Below are positions 52,385-61,323 of a stretch of DNA of 64,000 bases, in pieces (position 1 is the stretch's first letter; each line of letters begins with the position of its first letter). The position numbers and the translations under genes were made by a program. Origin of the DNA: Pseudomonas fluorescens (GTDB lineage Bacteria > Pseudomonadota > Gammaproteobacteria > Pseudomonadales > Pseudomonadaceae). The notes under the pieces are model-generated. The model searched no databases. It saw nothing but the letters and a program-made list of their open reading frames with translations, and was not told where the DNA came from. Location of the stretch: assembly GCF_000967965.1 (NCBI RefSeq), contig NZ_LACC01000024.1, forward strand, positions 1 through 64,000. The letters run 5' to 3'.

Positions 52385-53422
52385 CTACTGATCGGCAGTC
52401 TGCATCCCGGCCCGGGTCGGCCTGCCCAGGGTGCGCGAGAAAAAGCTTCCGGCTTCGGAGATCAGATTGCGGTGAATGTCTTGCCGGTCGACGCCATCGG
52501 CATCGGTGCACAGCGCGGGCATGATCACGATCTGCTCGTCATTGCACGGCGCCATGAAGATGAAGTGCCCTGCCCCGGCCAGCAGCTTGAAGTCAGGCGC
52601 TGTCGGCAGTTTGCGCGCCAGTGCCGCAGCGTTCTTGTCGACAGCCACCAGCTTGTCGCCATCACCGCTGTAAAGCAGTACCGGCACATGCACATCGGCC
52701 AGGGTGTGGCGGCCGAACTTCAGGCTCAACGGCGCCATCAGCATCAAGGCGTGGACGCGAGGATCGGCCACCGGTTGCAGGTCATCGCGGTCGACAATCA
52801 ATTCGCCCTGGGTGTTGCAGGCATCGTGGTCATCCGGGCGCTCCTGGCAGTACCGGCGCAGGCGATCCAGGTCCGGGGTGGCGCCGGATAGAATCAATGC
52901 GGTCTCGCCACCGGCCGAATAACCGATGACCCCCACCTGGTCGGCGTTGACGAACGGCGACAGCATACGATCGCCCAAGGTCGCGGTAATGGCTTCGGAA
53001 ATCTGGATCGGCCGGCCGTACAGGTTACTCAAAGTACCGAGTCGGCTGTGGTCCCTGGAGTTGTCACCGGGGTGAATCACCGCCACCACGACAAAACCTT
53101 TGCGCGCCAGCGACGTGGCAAGGTCGTGCAGGGCCAGGGGGGTGCCGGTGTTTCCGTGGGACAGCATCAGCATCGGGAACCGGCCGATGGCGACCTTGAT
53201 GTCCTCCCCGGCTTCGACGGTGTAACCCTCGAGCTTGCTGGTGTGCTCCCGATCACTGGAAGGATAGAAGGCGATGGCGCGCATCGGCTGCAGGTCCAGC
53301 GGGTCGAGAAAAGTCATCTCGTGGAAGCCGACGCTCCAGTGAGGATGTGGTGCAGGTGCGGCGCGCACTGTATTCAGGCTGCTGAGCAGGCAAATCAGTA
53401 AAGCTGCACAAAGACGCATCAT
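52385..53422 (-). CDS. Exported alpha/beta hydrolase (dienelactone hydrolase/PAF-AH-like)
   Basis: 345 residues with a signal peptide to about VRAAPA (22). Alpha/beta-hydrolase landmarks: oxyanion strand LMLSHGNTGT, nucleophile elbow GYSAGG (Ser), acid in LYSGDGDKL and His in GAGHFIF. Resembles predicted dienelactone hydrolases or lipases of Pseudomonas; a Cys-rich insert (about 190-205 and C-terminal) may form disulfides. Substrate unknown. Start is ATG 53422 or 53419. Confidence 0.75.
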   Translation of the reverse strand: MMRLCAALLICLLSSLNTVRAAPAPHPHWSVGFHEMTFLDPLDLQPMRAIAFYPSSDREHTSKLEGYTVEAGEDIKVAIGRFPMLMLSHGNTGTPLALHDLATSLARKGFVVVAVIHPGDNSRDHSRLGTLSNLYGRPIQISEAITATLGDRMLSPFVNADQVGVIGYSAGGETALILSGATPDLDRLRRYCQERPDDHDACNTQGELIVDRDDLQPVADPRVHALMLMAPLSLKFGRHTLADVHVPVLLYSGDGDKLVAVDKNAAALARKLPTAPDFKLLAGAGHFIFMAPCNDEQIVIMPALCTDADGVDRQDIHRNLISEAGSFFSRTLGRPTRAGMQTADQ

Positions 53423-53503
53423 GGATGCCCCACCTTGTTACCGGACTTGAGACGTACGCCCTGGACTGCATAACTCGGGCCACAATCTGAAACGACCAGA
53501 AAC

Positions 53504-53551
53504 AAAAAACTCCGTAGCTGGTACTTGCGTAACCAGAATACAGAGTTTTTT
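53504..53551. terminator. Bidirectional intrinsic terminator
   Basis: AAAAAACTC-GTA-CTGGT and AACCAG-TAC-GAGTTTTTT pair with small bulges across 53504-53551, giving a T run on both strands. It separates azoR from the hydrolase gene. Both genes are on the minus strand, so it ends azoR transcription. Confidence 0.8.
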
Positions 53552-53589
53552 GGGGTTTACCTGAACGGTTGCTTACTTTTACGCAAGCC

Positions 53590-54201
53590 TTACGCAGCGG
53601 CGAACAACTGCTCGCTGATCTGCGTGTGGGCAGCGCTCATGGCTTTGTTGCGCACGTCGTCACCGTAAGCCAGGCCTTCGGCGCGGACGATTTCGATGTC
53701 GGTGATGCCGATGAAACCGAACAGCAACTTCAAATACTCTTCGTGGGCAACACCGGTTGCCTGACCGGCGTGCATACCACCGGAAGTCGAAACGATCACG
53801 ACTTTCTTGCCACCGCACAGGCCTTCAGGGCCAGCTTCGGTGTAACGGAAGGTTTGACCGGCCACCGCGATGCGGTCGATCCAGGCTTTCAGTTGAGTCG
53901 GGATGGTGAAGTTGTACATCGGTGCAGCAATCACCACGGCATCGGCAGCCAGGAATTCGGCCAGGGTCGAGGCGCTCAGTTCGGCTTCGTGCTGTTGTGC
54001 GGCGTTGCGCAGTTCAGCGGTGGTGCCGGCGGCGACCAGGGTGGTGGCGGAGAAGTGGCTGATGGCGTCGGCGGCCAGGTCGCGGTAGGTCACCACGGCG
54101 GTTGGCTCGGCGGCTTGCCAGGCTTTGACGACTTCACCGCTCAACTGACGGGATGCCGAGTTGTCGCCCAGGATGCTCGAATCGATATGCAGCAGTTTCA
54201 T
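53590..54201 (-). CDS. azoR: FMN-dependent NADH:azo/quinone reductase AzoR
   Basis: 203-residue flavodoxin-like reductase. FMN site at LLHIDSSILGDNSASRQLS, PMYNFTIPTQLKAWID and the GGKKVVIVSTSGG loop are typical. Reduces quinones and azo dyes by two electrons, protecting from thiol or quinone stress. ATG 54201 has GGAG upstream; an extension from 54231 is rejected. Divergent to a LysR gene that probably regulates it. Confidence 0.92.
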   Translation of the reverse strand: MKLLHIDSSILGDNSASRQLSGEVVKAWQAAEPTAVVTYRDLAADAISHFSATTLVAAGTTAELRNAAQQHEAELSASTLAEFLAADAVVIAAPMYNFTIPTQLKAWIDRIAVAGQTFRYTEAGPEGLCGGKKVVIVSTSGGMHAGQATGVAHEEYLKLLFGFIGITDIEIVRAEGLAYGDDVRNKAMSAAHTQISEQLFAAA

Positions 54202-54292
54202 GTGGGATCTCCAAGTGAGGATCGCCCACAAGGGCGATCTGATGGGACTAATCCTACAGGCGAAACCAATAGCTGATTAGGCGGTAACAATG

Positions 54293-54322
54293 CGATAGTT
54301 CGTCCCACAGATAGAACAATCG
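54293..54322. promoter_or_regulatory. Candidate operator in the azoR-lysR gap
   Basis: CGATAGTTC (54293-54301) and GAACAATCG (54314-54322) form 9-bp arms with one mismatch and a 12-bp spacer, consistent with a LysR T-N11-A site. It ends 10 bases before the lysR start, suitable for autoregulation. Confidence 0.5.
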
Positions 54323-54332
54323 GATTCAGATC

Positions 54333-55241
54333 ATGCAAGACCTCAACGACCTGTATTACTTCGCCAAAGTCGTGGAAGCCGGGGGATTCGCCGCGGCCGG
54401 GCGTTTGCTGGGCATTCCCAAGTCCCGATTGTCACGGCGTATCGCCGAATTGGAAGAGCGCCTCGGCGCACGGCTGCTGCAACGCACCACACGACAGCTG
54501 AAACTGACCGCCGTCGGTGAACGCTACCTCAGGCACTGCCAGGCGATGTTGCTGGAGGCGGAAATGGCCGACGAGGCCGTGGCCAGCATGTCCAGCGAGC
54601 CCCGCGGGCGTTTGCGGGTGTCCTGCCCCGTCGGGCTGGCCCATGAAATATTGCCGGGGGTGATCAGCGACTTTCTGGAGCGGTTTCCGCAAGTCCAGCT
54701 GGAGGTGATGTTACTCAACCGGCGGGTCGACCTGGTGAACGAAGGCATTGACGTGGCCCTGCGCGTACGGGAACTGGGCGACGAAGACCCGCTGCTGGTC
54801 ACCCGCCGCCTGCGTCAGGCGCAGATGCTGATGGTCGCCAGTCCCGGCTTCCTCGTTGGCCGTGAGATCACCCATCCCGAAGATCTGAAAAGCCTGCCGG
54901 TGCTCGGCGCTCTGGAAGCCGACCGCATGGTGCATATCCGCATGCTGGATCAAAAAGGCAAAAGTTGTGAACTGGCGCTCGAGGCCCGGCTGGGCATCGA
55001 TGACTTTATTGTGCGCAAGGCCAGCACCCTCTCTGGACTCGGCTTTACGATGCTGCCCATGATGTATTGCGAGCAGGAACTGGAAAACGGCTCACTGGTG
55101 CAGTTGTTGCCCGACTGGTCGCTGCCCGGTGGCTGGTTGCAAGCGGTCTATCCTCATCGACGCGGAGTGATGCCGGCAGTACGCGCCTGGATTGACCATC
55201 TGGTCGAGTCATTCAATGCCTGTGGAGAACGAGTGTTATGA
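54333..55241 (+). CDS. LysR-family transcriptional regulator
   Basis: 302 residues: winged HTH at 1-60 (AAAGRLLGIPKSRLSRRIAELEERLG) and a LysR substrate-binding domain to about 295, in the CrgA/AaeR-like subgroup (LRVSCPVGLAHEILP). Divergent to azoR with 131 bases between the starts; so probably its activator or repressor. Ends in an ATGA overlap with the next gene. Confidence 0.87.
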   Translation: MQDLNDLYYFAKVVEAGGFAAAGRLLGIPKSRLSRRIAELEERLGARLLQRTTRQLKLTAVGERYLRHCQAMLLEAEMADEAVASMSSEPRGRLRVSCPVGLAHEILPGVISDFLERFPQVQLEVMLLNRRVDLVNEGIDVALRVRELGDEDPLLVTRRLRQAQMLMVASPGFLVGREITHPEDLKSLPVLGALEADRMVHIRMLDQKGKSCELALEARLGIDDFIVRKASTLSGLGFTMLPMMYCEQELENGSLVQLLPDWSLPGGWLQAVYPHRRGVMPAVRAWIDHLVESFNACGERVL

Positions 55242-55597
55242 AAGCCGGACGGATGAGCGAAGAGGATGTCGCGAAATTCTGCCTTACCCTGCCCGGAGCA
55301 CGGGAAGACTATAAATGGGGCGGCGTGCGAGTATTTTCGATTGCCGGGAACAAGATGTTCGCCTTGCAGGGCTTGCGAGGTGATTCCCTGGCCTTCAAGG
55401 TCGACAAGGATCTGTTTCTCGGTCATTGCGACCGCCCGGGGATTCATCCGGCGCCTTATCTGGCGCGCGCCCAGTGGATCATCATGGAAACGCCCTACCC
55501 GCTCGGCAGCGAAGAACTACAGGGCTTGCTGCGCCGCTCCCACCAATTGGTGGTCAGCAGGCTGCCAAAGCGCACTCAAGTCGGCCTGTTGCTTTAG
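55238..55597 (+). CDS. MmcQ/YjbR-family protein
   Basis: 119 residues of the CyaY-like YjbR fold: FCLTLPGAREDYKWG, VFSIAGNKMFAL, LAFKVD, PYLARAQWI. These are called DNA-binding in databases but their role is unknown. Starts inside the lysR stop (ATGA), so co-expressed with the regulator. Confidence 0.85.
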   Translation: MKAGRMSEEDVAKFCLTLPGAREDYKWGGVRVFSIAGNKMFALQGLRGDSLAFKVDKDLFLGHCDRPGIHPAPYLARAQWIIMETPYPLGSEELQGLLRRSHQLVVSRLPKRTQVGLLL

Positions 55598-55609
55598 CGC
55601 CTTGTCTTA

Positions 55610-56038
55610 TCAGAACAAGGCGAACAGGTGTGCGCCAAGGAACAGGTGATCGATCCAGAACACCTGGTGCATCAGCACGATGATCCAGAACACCAACTGG
55701 TAGGAGACTTTGCGGGTTTTGTGCCGAAACGCTTGCTGGGCCAGCAAAGCGCCGGGCCAGCCACCGGCGAGTTCCAGCGCATGCAGGACATTCTCCGGCG
55801 TCCGCCATTGCTCGGCGCGGGCCTTGCGCTTGTCGCTCCAGTACAGGAAAAACGTCACGACGCTGACGATGCCGTAGGCCGCCAGGGGAATCAACGACAC
55901 CCCGTGCAGCCATGACGATACCGAACCCGAAAGCGGCAACGCGCACAGGATTGCGAACACCAGCCACTTCAGCCGAGGATGGCGGATCTGTCCCCCGGGC
56001 TGGCGCCCGGGGTTATTGCGCGAGCTTGAGTCACTCAC
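55610..56038 (-). CDS. DUF1294 membrane protein
   Basis: 142 residues with about four membrane helices and the DUF1294 signature YWSDKRKARAEQWRTPE followed by LELAGGWPGALLAQQAFRHKTRK. Start overlaps the uppP stop by four bases (ATGA), giving a two-gene unit. Function unknown. The N-terminal cold-shock domain present in longer homologues is absent. Confidence 0.85.
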   Translation of the reverse strand: MSDSSSRNNPGRQPGGQIRHPRLKWLVFAILCALPLSGSVSSWLHGVSLIPLAAYGIVSVVTFFLYWSDKRKARAEQWRTPENVLHALELAGGWPGALLAQQAFRHKTRKVSYQLVFWIIVLMHQVFWIDHLFLGAHLFALF

Positions 56039-56865
56039 GGCTTGGCCGCGCTCCAGTCGACCCAGCCGAATTGCCAGGTCGCCAGGATGATCAGGCCGAA
56101 CACAATGCGATACCAGGCAAACGCCGCATAACTGTGGTTGGCGATGAACTTGAGCAACCCGCGGACCGCGATCATCGCGAAGACGAACGCCGTGACGAAA
56201 CCGATCGCGAACACCGGGAAGTCCGCCGGGACAAACAGGTGACGGTATTTATAGCCCGAGTACACCGCTGCGCCGACCATGGTCGGCATCGCCAGGAAGA
56301 ACGAGAACTCGGTGGCGGTCTTGCGCGACAGGCCGAACAGTAACCCGCCGATGATCGTCGAGCCCGAACGCGAAGTGCCCGGAATCATGGCCAGGCACTG
56401 GGCGAAGCCGACTTTCAGGGCGTCTTTCCAGGTGATGTCATCCACCGTTTCGGCGTGGACTTCATGCTGCCGGCGCTCGGCCCACAACATGATGAACCCG
56501 CCCACGACCAGCGCCGTTGCCACGGTGATCGGGTTGAACAGGTACTTGTGGATCAGGTCGGCGAAGATCACACCCAACACCACGGCCGGCAAGAACGCGA
56601 TCAACAGGTTCGCGGTAAACCGCCGTGCGCCCGGCTGGGTCGGCAGGCCGATGACCACGTCGAAGATCTTGCGTCGAAACTCCCATACCACCGCCAGGAT
56701 GGCACCCAGCTGGATAATGATGTTGAACGCCATCGCCCGCTCGCCCCCGAAGCCGAGCAGGTCGGCCACGATGATCTGGTGGCCGGTACTGGAAATGGGC
56801 AGGAACTCGGTCAGCCCTTCTACAACCCCAAGAATCAATGCCTGAAAGGCGGTCCAAAGATCCAT
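56035..56865 (-). CDS. uppP: Undecaprenyl-diphosphatase UppP/BacA
   Basis: 276-residue integral membrane phosphatase that recycles undecaprenyl diphosphate to the monophosphate carrier for peptidoglycan and O-antigen. Catalytic motif EGLTEFLPISSTGH (about 17-30) and PGTSRSGST (about 160-170) are intact. ATG 56865 is used; a TTG one codon upstream is not needed, GGGGG precedes by five bases. Confers bacitracin tolerance. Confidence 0.93.
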   Translation of the reverse strand: MDLWTAFQALILGVVEGLTEFLPISSTGHQIIVADLLGFGGERAMAFNIIIQLGAILAVVWEFRRKIFDVVIGLPTQPGARRFTANLLIAFLPAVVLGVIFADLIHKYLFNPITVATALVVGGFIMLWAERRQHEVHAETVDDITWKDALKVGFAQCLAMIPGTSRSGSTIIGGLLFGLSRKTATEFSFFLAMPTMVGAAVYSGYKYRHLFVPADFPVFAIGFVTAFVFAMIAVRGLLKFIANHSYAAFAWYRIVFGLIILATWQFGWVDWSAAKP

Positions 56866-57159
56866 CAATCCCCCAAAAGGCTATGCGCGCCGGCATGCCC
56901 CGTTAGTATTTTTCAAAAGCTTGAGTTGCGATCAGCCTAGCTGAAGCCCGCGCATCAAGGATCACCACAGAACCGTCAAAATCCTGTGAAAAAACAATCC
57001 TGATCCGGGATTAACCGTGCGGGGCCGAAATCCTATCAGACAAGTCCGATTAGCGCTGCCGCGTTATCGCGTGCCAATGAAGCACACCTTGCGCCACGGG
57101 ATTCCCGACGCCAATCCGGTTACAATCCGCCCCCTTTTCGATTTTCCCAAGGAGCCTCC

Positions 57160-57723
57160 ATGTCCGGGCTTGAACTGTTTGCCGCCGCCCTCGGTGTCAT
57201 TGCCGTCTGGCTGACGGTCAAACAGAACCCCTGGTGCTGGCCCATCGGCCTGGTCATGGTGCTGCTCTATAGCTGGATCTTTTTTGAGGTGAAGCTGTAT
57301 TCGGACATGTTGCTGCAAGTCGTCTATGCCGCCCTGCAGCTTTACGGCTGGTGGCAGTGGACACGGGTAGGTGAAACGACCCATGGCCGTGAAGTCAGTC
57401 GACTCGATGCCCGCCCCATGGCGTTGAGCCTCGCCATTGGCGCACTCGGCAGCCTGTTGCTGGGGGCGGCCATGGCCCACTGGACAGACGCGGCACAACC
57501 CTGGCTCGATGCAGCACTGACCGGATTCAGCCTGGTGGCGCAAGTCTGGATGGCGCAAAAACGTCTCCAGTGCTGGCCACTGTGGATCACCCTGGATGTG
57601 ATTTTCGTCGGGTTGTTCATCTATAAAGACCTGTACCTGACCGCCACCCTGTACGGGTTGTTCACCGTTATTGCCGTGCTCGGCTGGCGTGAATGGCGCG
57701 CCGATCCGGCGTTGCGCGCATGA
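57160..57723 (+). CDS. pnuC: Nicotinamide riboside transporter PnuC
   Basis: 187 residues with about seven hydrophobic segments. LYSWIFFEVKLYSDMLLQ, YGWWQW and the conserved DVIFVGLFIYKDLYLTATLY end are PnuC features. The adjacent NadR-type kinase (ATGA overlap) shows that the imported substrate is nicotinamide riboside, trapped by phosphorylation. AAGGAG before ATG. No riboswitch was recognised in the 294-base upstream gap. Confidence 0.88.
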   Translation: MSGLELFAAALGVIAVWLTVKQNPWCWPIGLVMVLLYSWIFFEVKLYSDMLLQVVYAALQLYGWWQWTRVGETTHGREVSRLDARPMALSLAIGALGSLLLGAAMAHWTDAAQPWLDAALTGFSLVAQVWMAQKRLQCWPLWITLDVIFVGLFIYKDLYLTATLYGLFTVIAVLGWREWRADPALRA

Positions 57724-58244
57724 AAGTCCTGGTACTCACCGGCCCTGAATCCAGCGGCAAAAGCTGGCTGGCGGCCGAGTTGCAACAACGTTTCGGCGGG
57801 GTTCTGGTCGACGAGTATGTGCGCTGGTTCATCGAGCAGAATCCGCGGGACACCACCTTGGCCGACATTCCGGACATCGCCCGCGGTCAATTGGCATGGG
57901 AGGACGAAGCGCGGGCGCAACAGCCGCCGTTGCTCATCCTCGACACGCACCTGCTGAGCAATATCCTCTGGAGCCAAACCCTGTTTGGCGACTGCCCCGC
58001 CTGGATCGAACAAGCACTATTGGATCGGCATTACAACTTGCACTTGCTGCTGTCGCCGGAACACGTCGAATGGACGGATGACGGCCAGCGTTGCCAGCCC
58101 CGATTGAGTGAACGCCAGGCATTTTTCGACCAGACCCTGGCCTGGCTCGAGCGCCACGCACAACCGGTTCAAGCACTCCACGGAAATTGGGCCGAACGCC
58201 GATTCCAGGCACTGGACGCCGTAACCCGATTGCTCGGTGCCTGA
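57720..58244 (+). CDS. NadR-type nicotinamide riboside kinase
   Basis: 174-residue AAA/P-loop kinase; Walker A GPESSGKS at residues 8-15, lid and LLILDTH Walker-B-like strand. Equivalent to the C-terminal kinase domain of NadR without its repressor or adenylyltransferase domains. ATG 57720 overlaps the pnuC stop; a frame from 57693 is rejected. Converts nicotinamide riboside to NMN. Confidence 0.85.
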   Translation: MKVLVLTGPESSGKSWLAAELQQRFGGVLVDEYVRWFIEQNPRDTTLADIPDIARGQLAWEDEARAQQPPLLILDTHLLSNILWSQTLFGDCPAWIEQALLDRHYNLHLLLSPEHVEWTDDGQRCQPRLSERQAFFDQTLAWLERHAQPVQALHGNWAERRFQALDAVTRLLGA

Positions 58245-58600
58245 CCGGCGTTTGGGGCAAATTCCCCACCATCCCCCCCTGCCCCGGGGGAAAAGTGTCC
58301 GGCCCTGAAACACCTTCCCTACCTCAAACCACCCATTTCAGCGCCCTTCACCGCTTGAACATCAGATTTGTTAAGTCATTGATACAACGTCGCTGAAACC
58401 CTTGTTCCAGAGCGGTTTATCCACATTAGCAGGCTTCCTGCGCAGGGTTTTGTCTCACCTTTGAAACATTCTCGACAAAGGGAATCCGGCCAACATCCAT
58501 AAGCCATTGAATCAATTAGATATTCAAAAACCGGCACAGCTTTCGCTCTCACCTTCATAAAGCCGACAAGGGTCAGCCCACATGAGAAGGTAACACCGTC
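58245..58600 (+). promoter_or_regulatory. fap operon upstream region
   Basis: 356 bases without a gene. It turns AT-rich after 58350 in contrast to the flanks. It has a sigma-54-like promoter at 58531-58547 and room for activator and IHF sites upstream. AAGG at 58576-58579 is the probable Shine-Dalgarno for GTG 58601 (spacing about 10 or more). Confidence 0.55.
58531..58547 (+). promoter_or_regulatory. Candidate sigma-54 promoter of fapABCDEF
   Basis: CCGGCACAGCTTTCGCT has GG (58533-58534) and GC (58545-58546) separated by exactly 10 bases; GGCAC matches the -24 element fully and TCGC the -12 element 3 of 4. Predicted start about 58558, 43 bases before fapA. The next gene after the operon encodes a sigma-54 activator. 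Confidence 0.5.
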
Positions 58601-59038
58601 GTGGGGATACTCAATAAACAAGCCTTGACGTGCCTGATGCTGATCGCGAGCGCTGCAGGCACGGTTTTCAGTTTCGACGCTAAAGCCGAAGGCAATGGCG
58701 TCATCGTGCTTGATCGCACCATTCACTCAACCCCTATCGGTCGCAGCGGCGGCAGAGATCCAAACCCCAACACCCTCAATGCCAACCCATCGGCCCGCGT
58801 CACCGGCGAACTCAGCGACGCCGACATTGCCGGGGTCACCACCGGAACGGCCCTTAACCACAGCAACGGGCAAAACCTGGGTGGCCTGCAAGGCCTCAAC
58901 GTCGTCACCAACCCCAACGGGATGCCCGGCATGTCCGTCGGCCACGGTGGTGGCAGTGGCAGCGCGATTTCCGGAACCATCAACCGCGCCATGGGCAGCG
59001 GCCTCGGCTCACTGGGCAAAATGGCGGGGGGCCAATGA
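58601..59038 (+). CDS. fapA: Functional amyloid chaperone FapA
   Basis: 145 residues, signal peptide to about AKAEG (30). The mature part is rich in Gly, Asn, Ser and Thr and ends GSGLGSLGKMAGGQ. FapA modulates FapC and FapB fibril composition in the periplasm. Start is GTG 58601; the only near ATG (58572) runs into a stop after two codons. One base separates it from fapB. Confidence 0.82.
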   Translation: MGILNKQALTCLMLIASAAGTVFSFDAKAEGNGVIVLDRTIHSTPIGRSGGRDPNPNTLNANPSARVTGELSDADIAGVTTGTALNHSNGQNLGGLQGLNVVTNPNGMPGMSVGHGGGSGSAISGTINRAMGSGLGSLGKMAGGQ

Positions 59039-59039
59039 G

Positions 59040-59618
59040 ATGAGTCGATCCCTGCTGTTACTAGCCCTGCTCGGCTGCACCGGCGTGATGGCCGATTCGG
59101 GCGTCAGTTCGGTGAACACCGCCACCCTCCGGGATTCCGGTACTCAATACCGCGGCAACTTCAACGTCAACCAGGCGGCTGGCGATCAACAGCAGCAGGC
59201 CAACGTCCGCGCGATCGCCATTGATACCCAGGCCGGTGCGACCACCAACGTCCAGCAGAAAATCACCACGCCCGCCAATCCGTCGATGGATGCAACGGCC
59301 ACCATCGGCGGCGCCGCCTTCAGTAATGGCAATGGCGTACTGGGCGTCAACCAGGGCGCCGGGGCGAACAACCAGATGGCCAACGCCATGCGCGTCAGCA
59401 TCAGCGCTGCACCGCAAGCCATCGACGATAGTGCCCTTTCTCAACAGAACGTGGCGTTGTTACCGAACTCGGAAGCAACTGGCACCCCAAACGGCAGTCG
59501 CCAGGTCGTGACAAGCGACCAGGCCTTCACCGGCAGCCGGGGCGTGATCCAGGTGAACCAGAGCGCCGGGGTGGGGAACCGAATGGCTAACACCCTGAGC
59601 ATCCGGGTCGCTGACTGA
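59040..59618 (+). CDS. fapB: Minor amyloid subunit/nucleator FapB
   Basis: 192 residues with a signal peptide ending GVMADS (~19). Three imperfect repeats of the fap type, NVNQAAGDQQQQANVRAI (~40-60), GVNQGAGANNQMANAMRV (~100-120) and QVNQSAGVGNRMANTLSI (~170-190), separated by linkers. Minor fibril component likely to nucleate FapC. ATG 59040 is used; a frame from 58695 overlapping fapA is rejected. Confidence 0.88.
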   Translation: MSRSLLLLALLGCTGVMADSGVSSVNTATLRDSGTQYRGNFNVNQAAGDQQQQANVRAIAIDTQAGATTNVQQKITTPANPSMDATATIGGAAFSNGNGVLGVNQGAGANNQMANAMRVSISAAPQAIDDSALSQQNVALLPNSEATGTPNGSRQVVTSDQAFTGSRGVIQVNQSAGVGNRMANTLSIRVAD

Positions 59619-59682
59619 CCCCGATACAGTGCGATCAAGGACGTACCAACACTTGACCAACTAATGAGCACGGAGAAACACC

Positions 59683-60537
59683 ATGAACCCGACAACTGCT
59701 CTCAAACCACTGGCTTTCGCTCTGGCAGCAGTGATGGCATTCGCAGCACAAGCAGGCGGTCTGGATGATCACGAGCAGGGCAACGGCCAGAGCAATGGAC
59801 AGGGCAACAACCATCAGCCCAAAGGCCCGACGCTGGAACAAATTCTGCAGATTACAGCAGGCGCCGGGGCCGTCGTGATGGACTCGCAGGAAAGCAGTGA
59901 CAGCAGCGTATTGAACCGGGACACCAGGAACGACGCTAAAGTCGATAACTCCCTGAACAACTCCAACGGCAACATGGGAGCCAACGTTGCAGCCGGTAAC
60001 GGCAACCAACAAGACAATGCCGCCGCCCTTGCCACGGCTGACGAAAGCTTCATCTTCGGCACCGCGGTCGCCGTCTCCAGCGCGACTCAGAAGAGCACCG
60101 GCAACGCCGCCAGGAACCACTCCAACACCAACAATACAACGCTCAATAATTCAGGCAACAGCGGTTCCGGCAACATCGGCATCAACGTGACCACCGGCGA
60201 GTTCAACCAACAGAAAAACAACCTGGCGATTGCCGTTTCGGGCGGTCGCGTAGCACAAGCGGCGGCGGCGGCCAACCAAAGCACGTCCGGGCTGAACGTC
60301 ACCAATAACGGCCACACGACTGATTTCGTAGCCGTAGGTGTATTGGGTCTGTCTGGCGTAACCACTCAACAAGTGATAACGCCAGAGGGTTGGAAACCCC
60401 CTGTAACCAACAATGCTTCGATAACGGGTTCGATGAACAACTTCTCCGGCAACGGCGGAGCCAACGTATCGTCTGGTGTGGGCAACCAGCAAAGCAACTC
60501 GCTGTCCATCGCCGCGGGCTGCAAGTCTTGTCAGTAA
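59683..60537 (+). CDS. fapC: Major functional amyloid subunit FapC
   Basis: 284 residues, signal peptide to about AAQAGG (25). Three amyloid repeats at about 87-118, 151-186 and 243-278, each with GANVAAGNGNQQ-, GINVTTGEFNQQ- and GANVSSGVGNQQ-like cores, separated by linkers of ~32 and ~56 residues. The C-terminal CxxC (Cys280, Cys283) of FapC is present. Secreted through FapF and forms the biofilm fibrils. GGAG precedes ATG by about 9 bases. Confidence 0.93.
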   Translation: MNPTTALKPLAFALAAVMAFAAQAGGLDDHEQGNGQSNGQGNNHQPKGPTLEQILQITAGAGAVVMDSQESSDSSVLNRDTRNDAKVDNSLNNSNGNMGANVAAGNGNQQDNAAALATADESFIFGTAVAVSSATQKSTGNAARNHSNTNNTTLNNSGNSGSGNIGINVTTGEFNQQKNNLAIAVSGGRVAQAAAAANQSTSGLNVTNNGHTTDFVAVGVLGLSGVTTQQVITPEGWKPPVTNNASITGSMNNFSGNGGANVSSGVGNQQSNSLSIAAGCKSCQ

Positions 60538-60598
60538 TCGCGATTGCAATGGAAGCTCCGGCGACGGGTTTTTTCCACAGTCCCAAGGCGTATCGATC

Positions 60599-61279
60599 AT
60601 GCGTAAGACTGTCCTTTTCGCCCTGCTCTGCCTGTCTGGCCTGACCCAGGCTGCACAGATGCCGGTCGCCGCCCTGCCGGGTGGTGTGCTGGTGTATAAG
60701 CACGTACAGAGTTTACGCGAGCGCAAGTTCAGCGACATCGTCGAACAGAAAACCGATTTCAGCTGCGGTGCCGCCGCGCTGGCAACGATACTGCGCCAGG
60801 CCTATTGGCTCGACGTCGATGAAGAGCACATCATCAAAGGCATGCTGGTCACCGCAGACCAGGAACTTGTGCGTACCCAGGGTTTTTCCATGCTGGACAT
60901 GAAGCGCTACATAGAACGCATCGGCATGCGCGCCCGGGGCTACAAGATCCCGCCGGAAAGACTCGAAGCAGTGACGATTCCGGTGGTGGTATTGATGGAA
61001 ATTCGCGGCTACAAGCACTTCGTGGTGTTGCAGCGGGCGGACAAGAACTGGGTCTATATCGGCGACCCGGTACTCGGACACAAACGCTACTCCCATGATG
61101 ACTTTGTCAAAGGCTGGAATGGCATTATCTTCGCCATTGTCGGTCCCGGTTACGAAAAAACCAATGCGTTACGCAGTCCTCCGGAACCGCTGACAGCCAA
61201 GAACAAGATGGATAACTTCAACCCGGTCAAAGATGCTGAATTGATGGATTTTGGTTTCATACAGAGCGACTTCTTTTAA
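60599..61279 (+). CDS. fapD: C39-family cysteine protease FapD
   Basis: 226 residues with a signal peptide ending TQAAQ (20). Bacteriocin-processing peptidase fold with Cys56 (DFSCGAAALAT), His140 (GYKHFVVLQ) and Asp156 (GDPVLG). Needed for Fap secretion in other pseudomonads, probably by processing Fap components. ATG 60599; frame open further upstream overlaps fapC and is rejected. Confidence 0.92.
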   Translation: MRKTVLFALLCLSGLTQAAQMPVAALPGGVLVYKHVQSLRERKFSDIVEQKTDFSCGAAALATILRQAYWLDVDEEHIIKGMLVTADQELVRTQGFSMLDMKRYIERIGMRARGYKIPPERLEAVTIPVVVLMEIRGYKHFVVLQRADKNWVYIGDPVLGHKRYSHDDFVKGWNGIIFAIVGPGYEKTNALRSPPEPLTAKNKMDNFNPVKDAELMDFGFIQSDFF

Positions 61280-61323
61280 TCGCCAATAAGATGATAGGGG
61301 GCAGGACGCTCCGGGAGCAGCAA

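Noticed and set aside
56866..57159. Riboswitch (NAD+-II or TPP class) before pnuC
   Set aside because: I could not find the conserved core of either class; only a Shine-Dalgarno and a short leader are evident. A covariance-model search would settle it.
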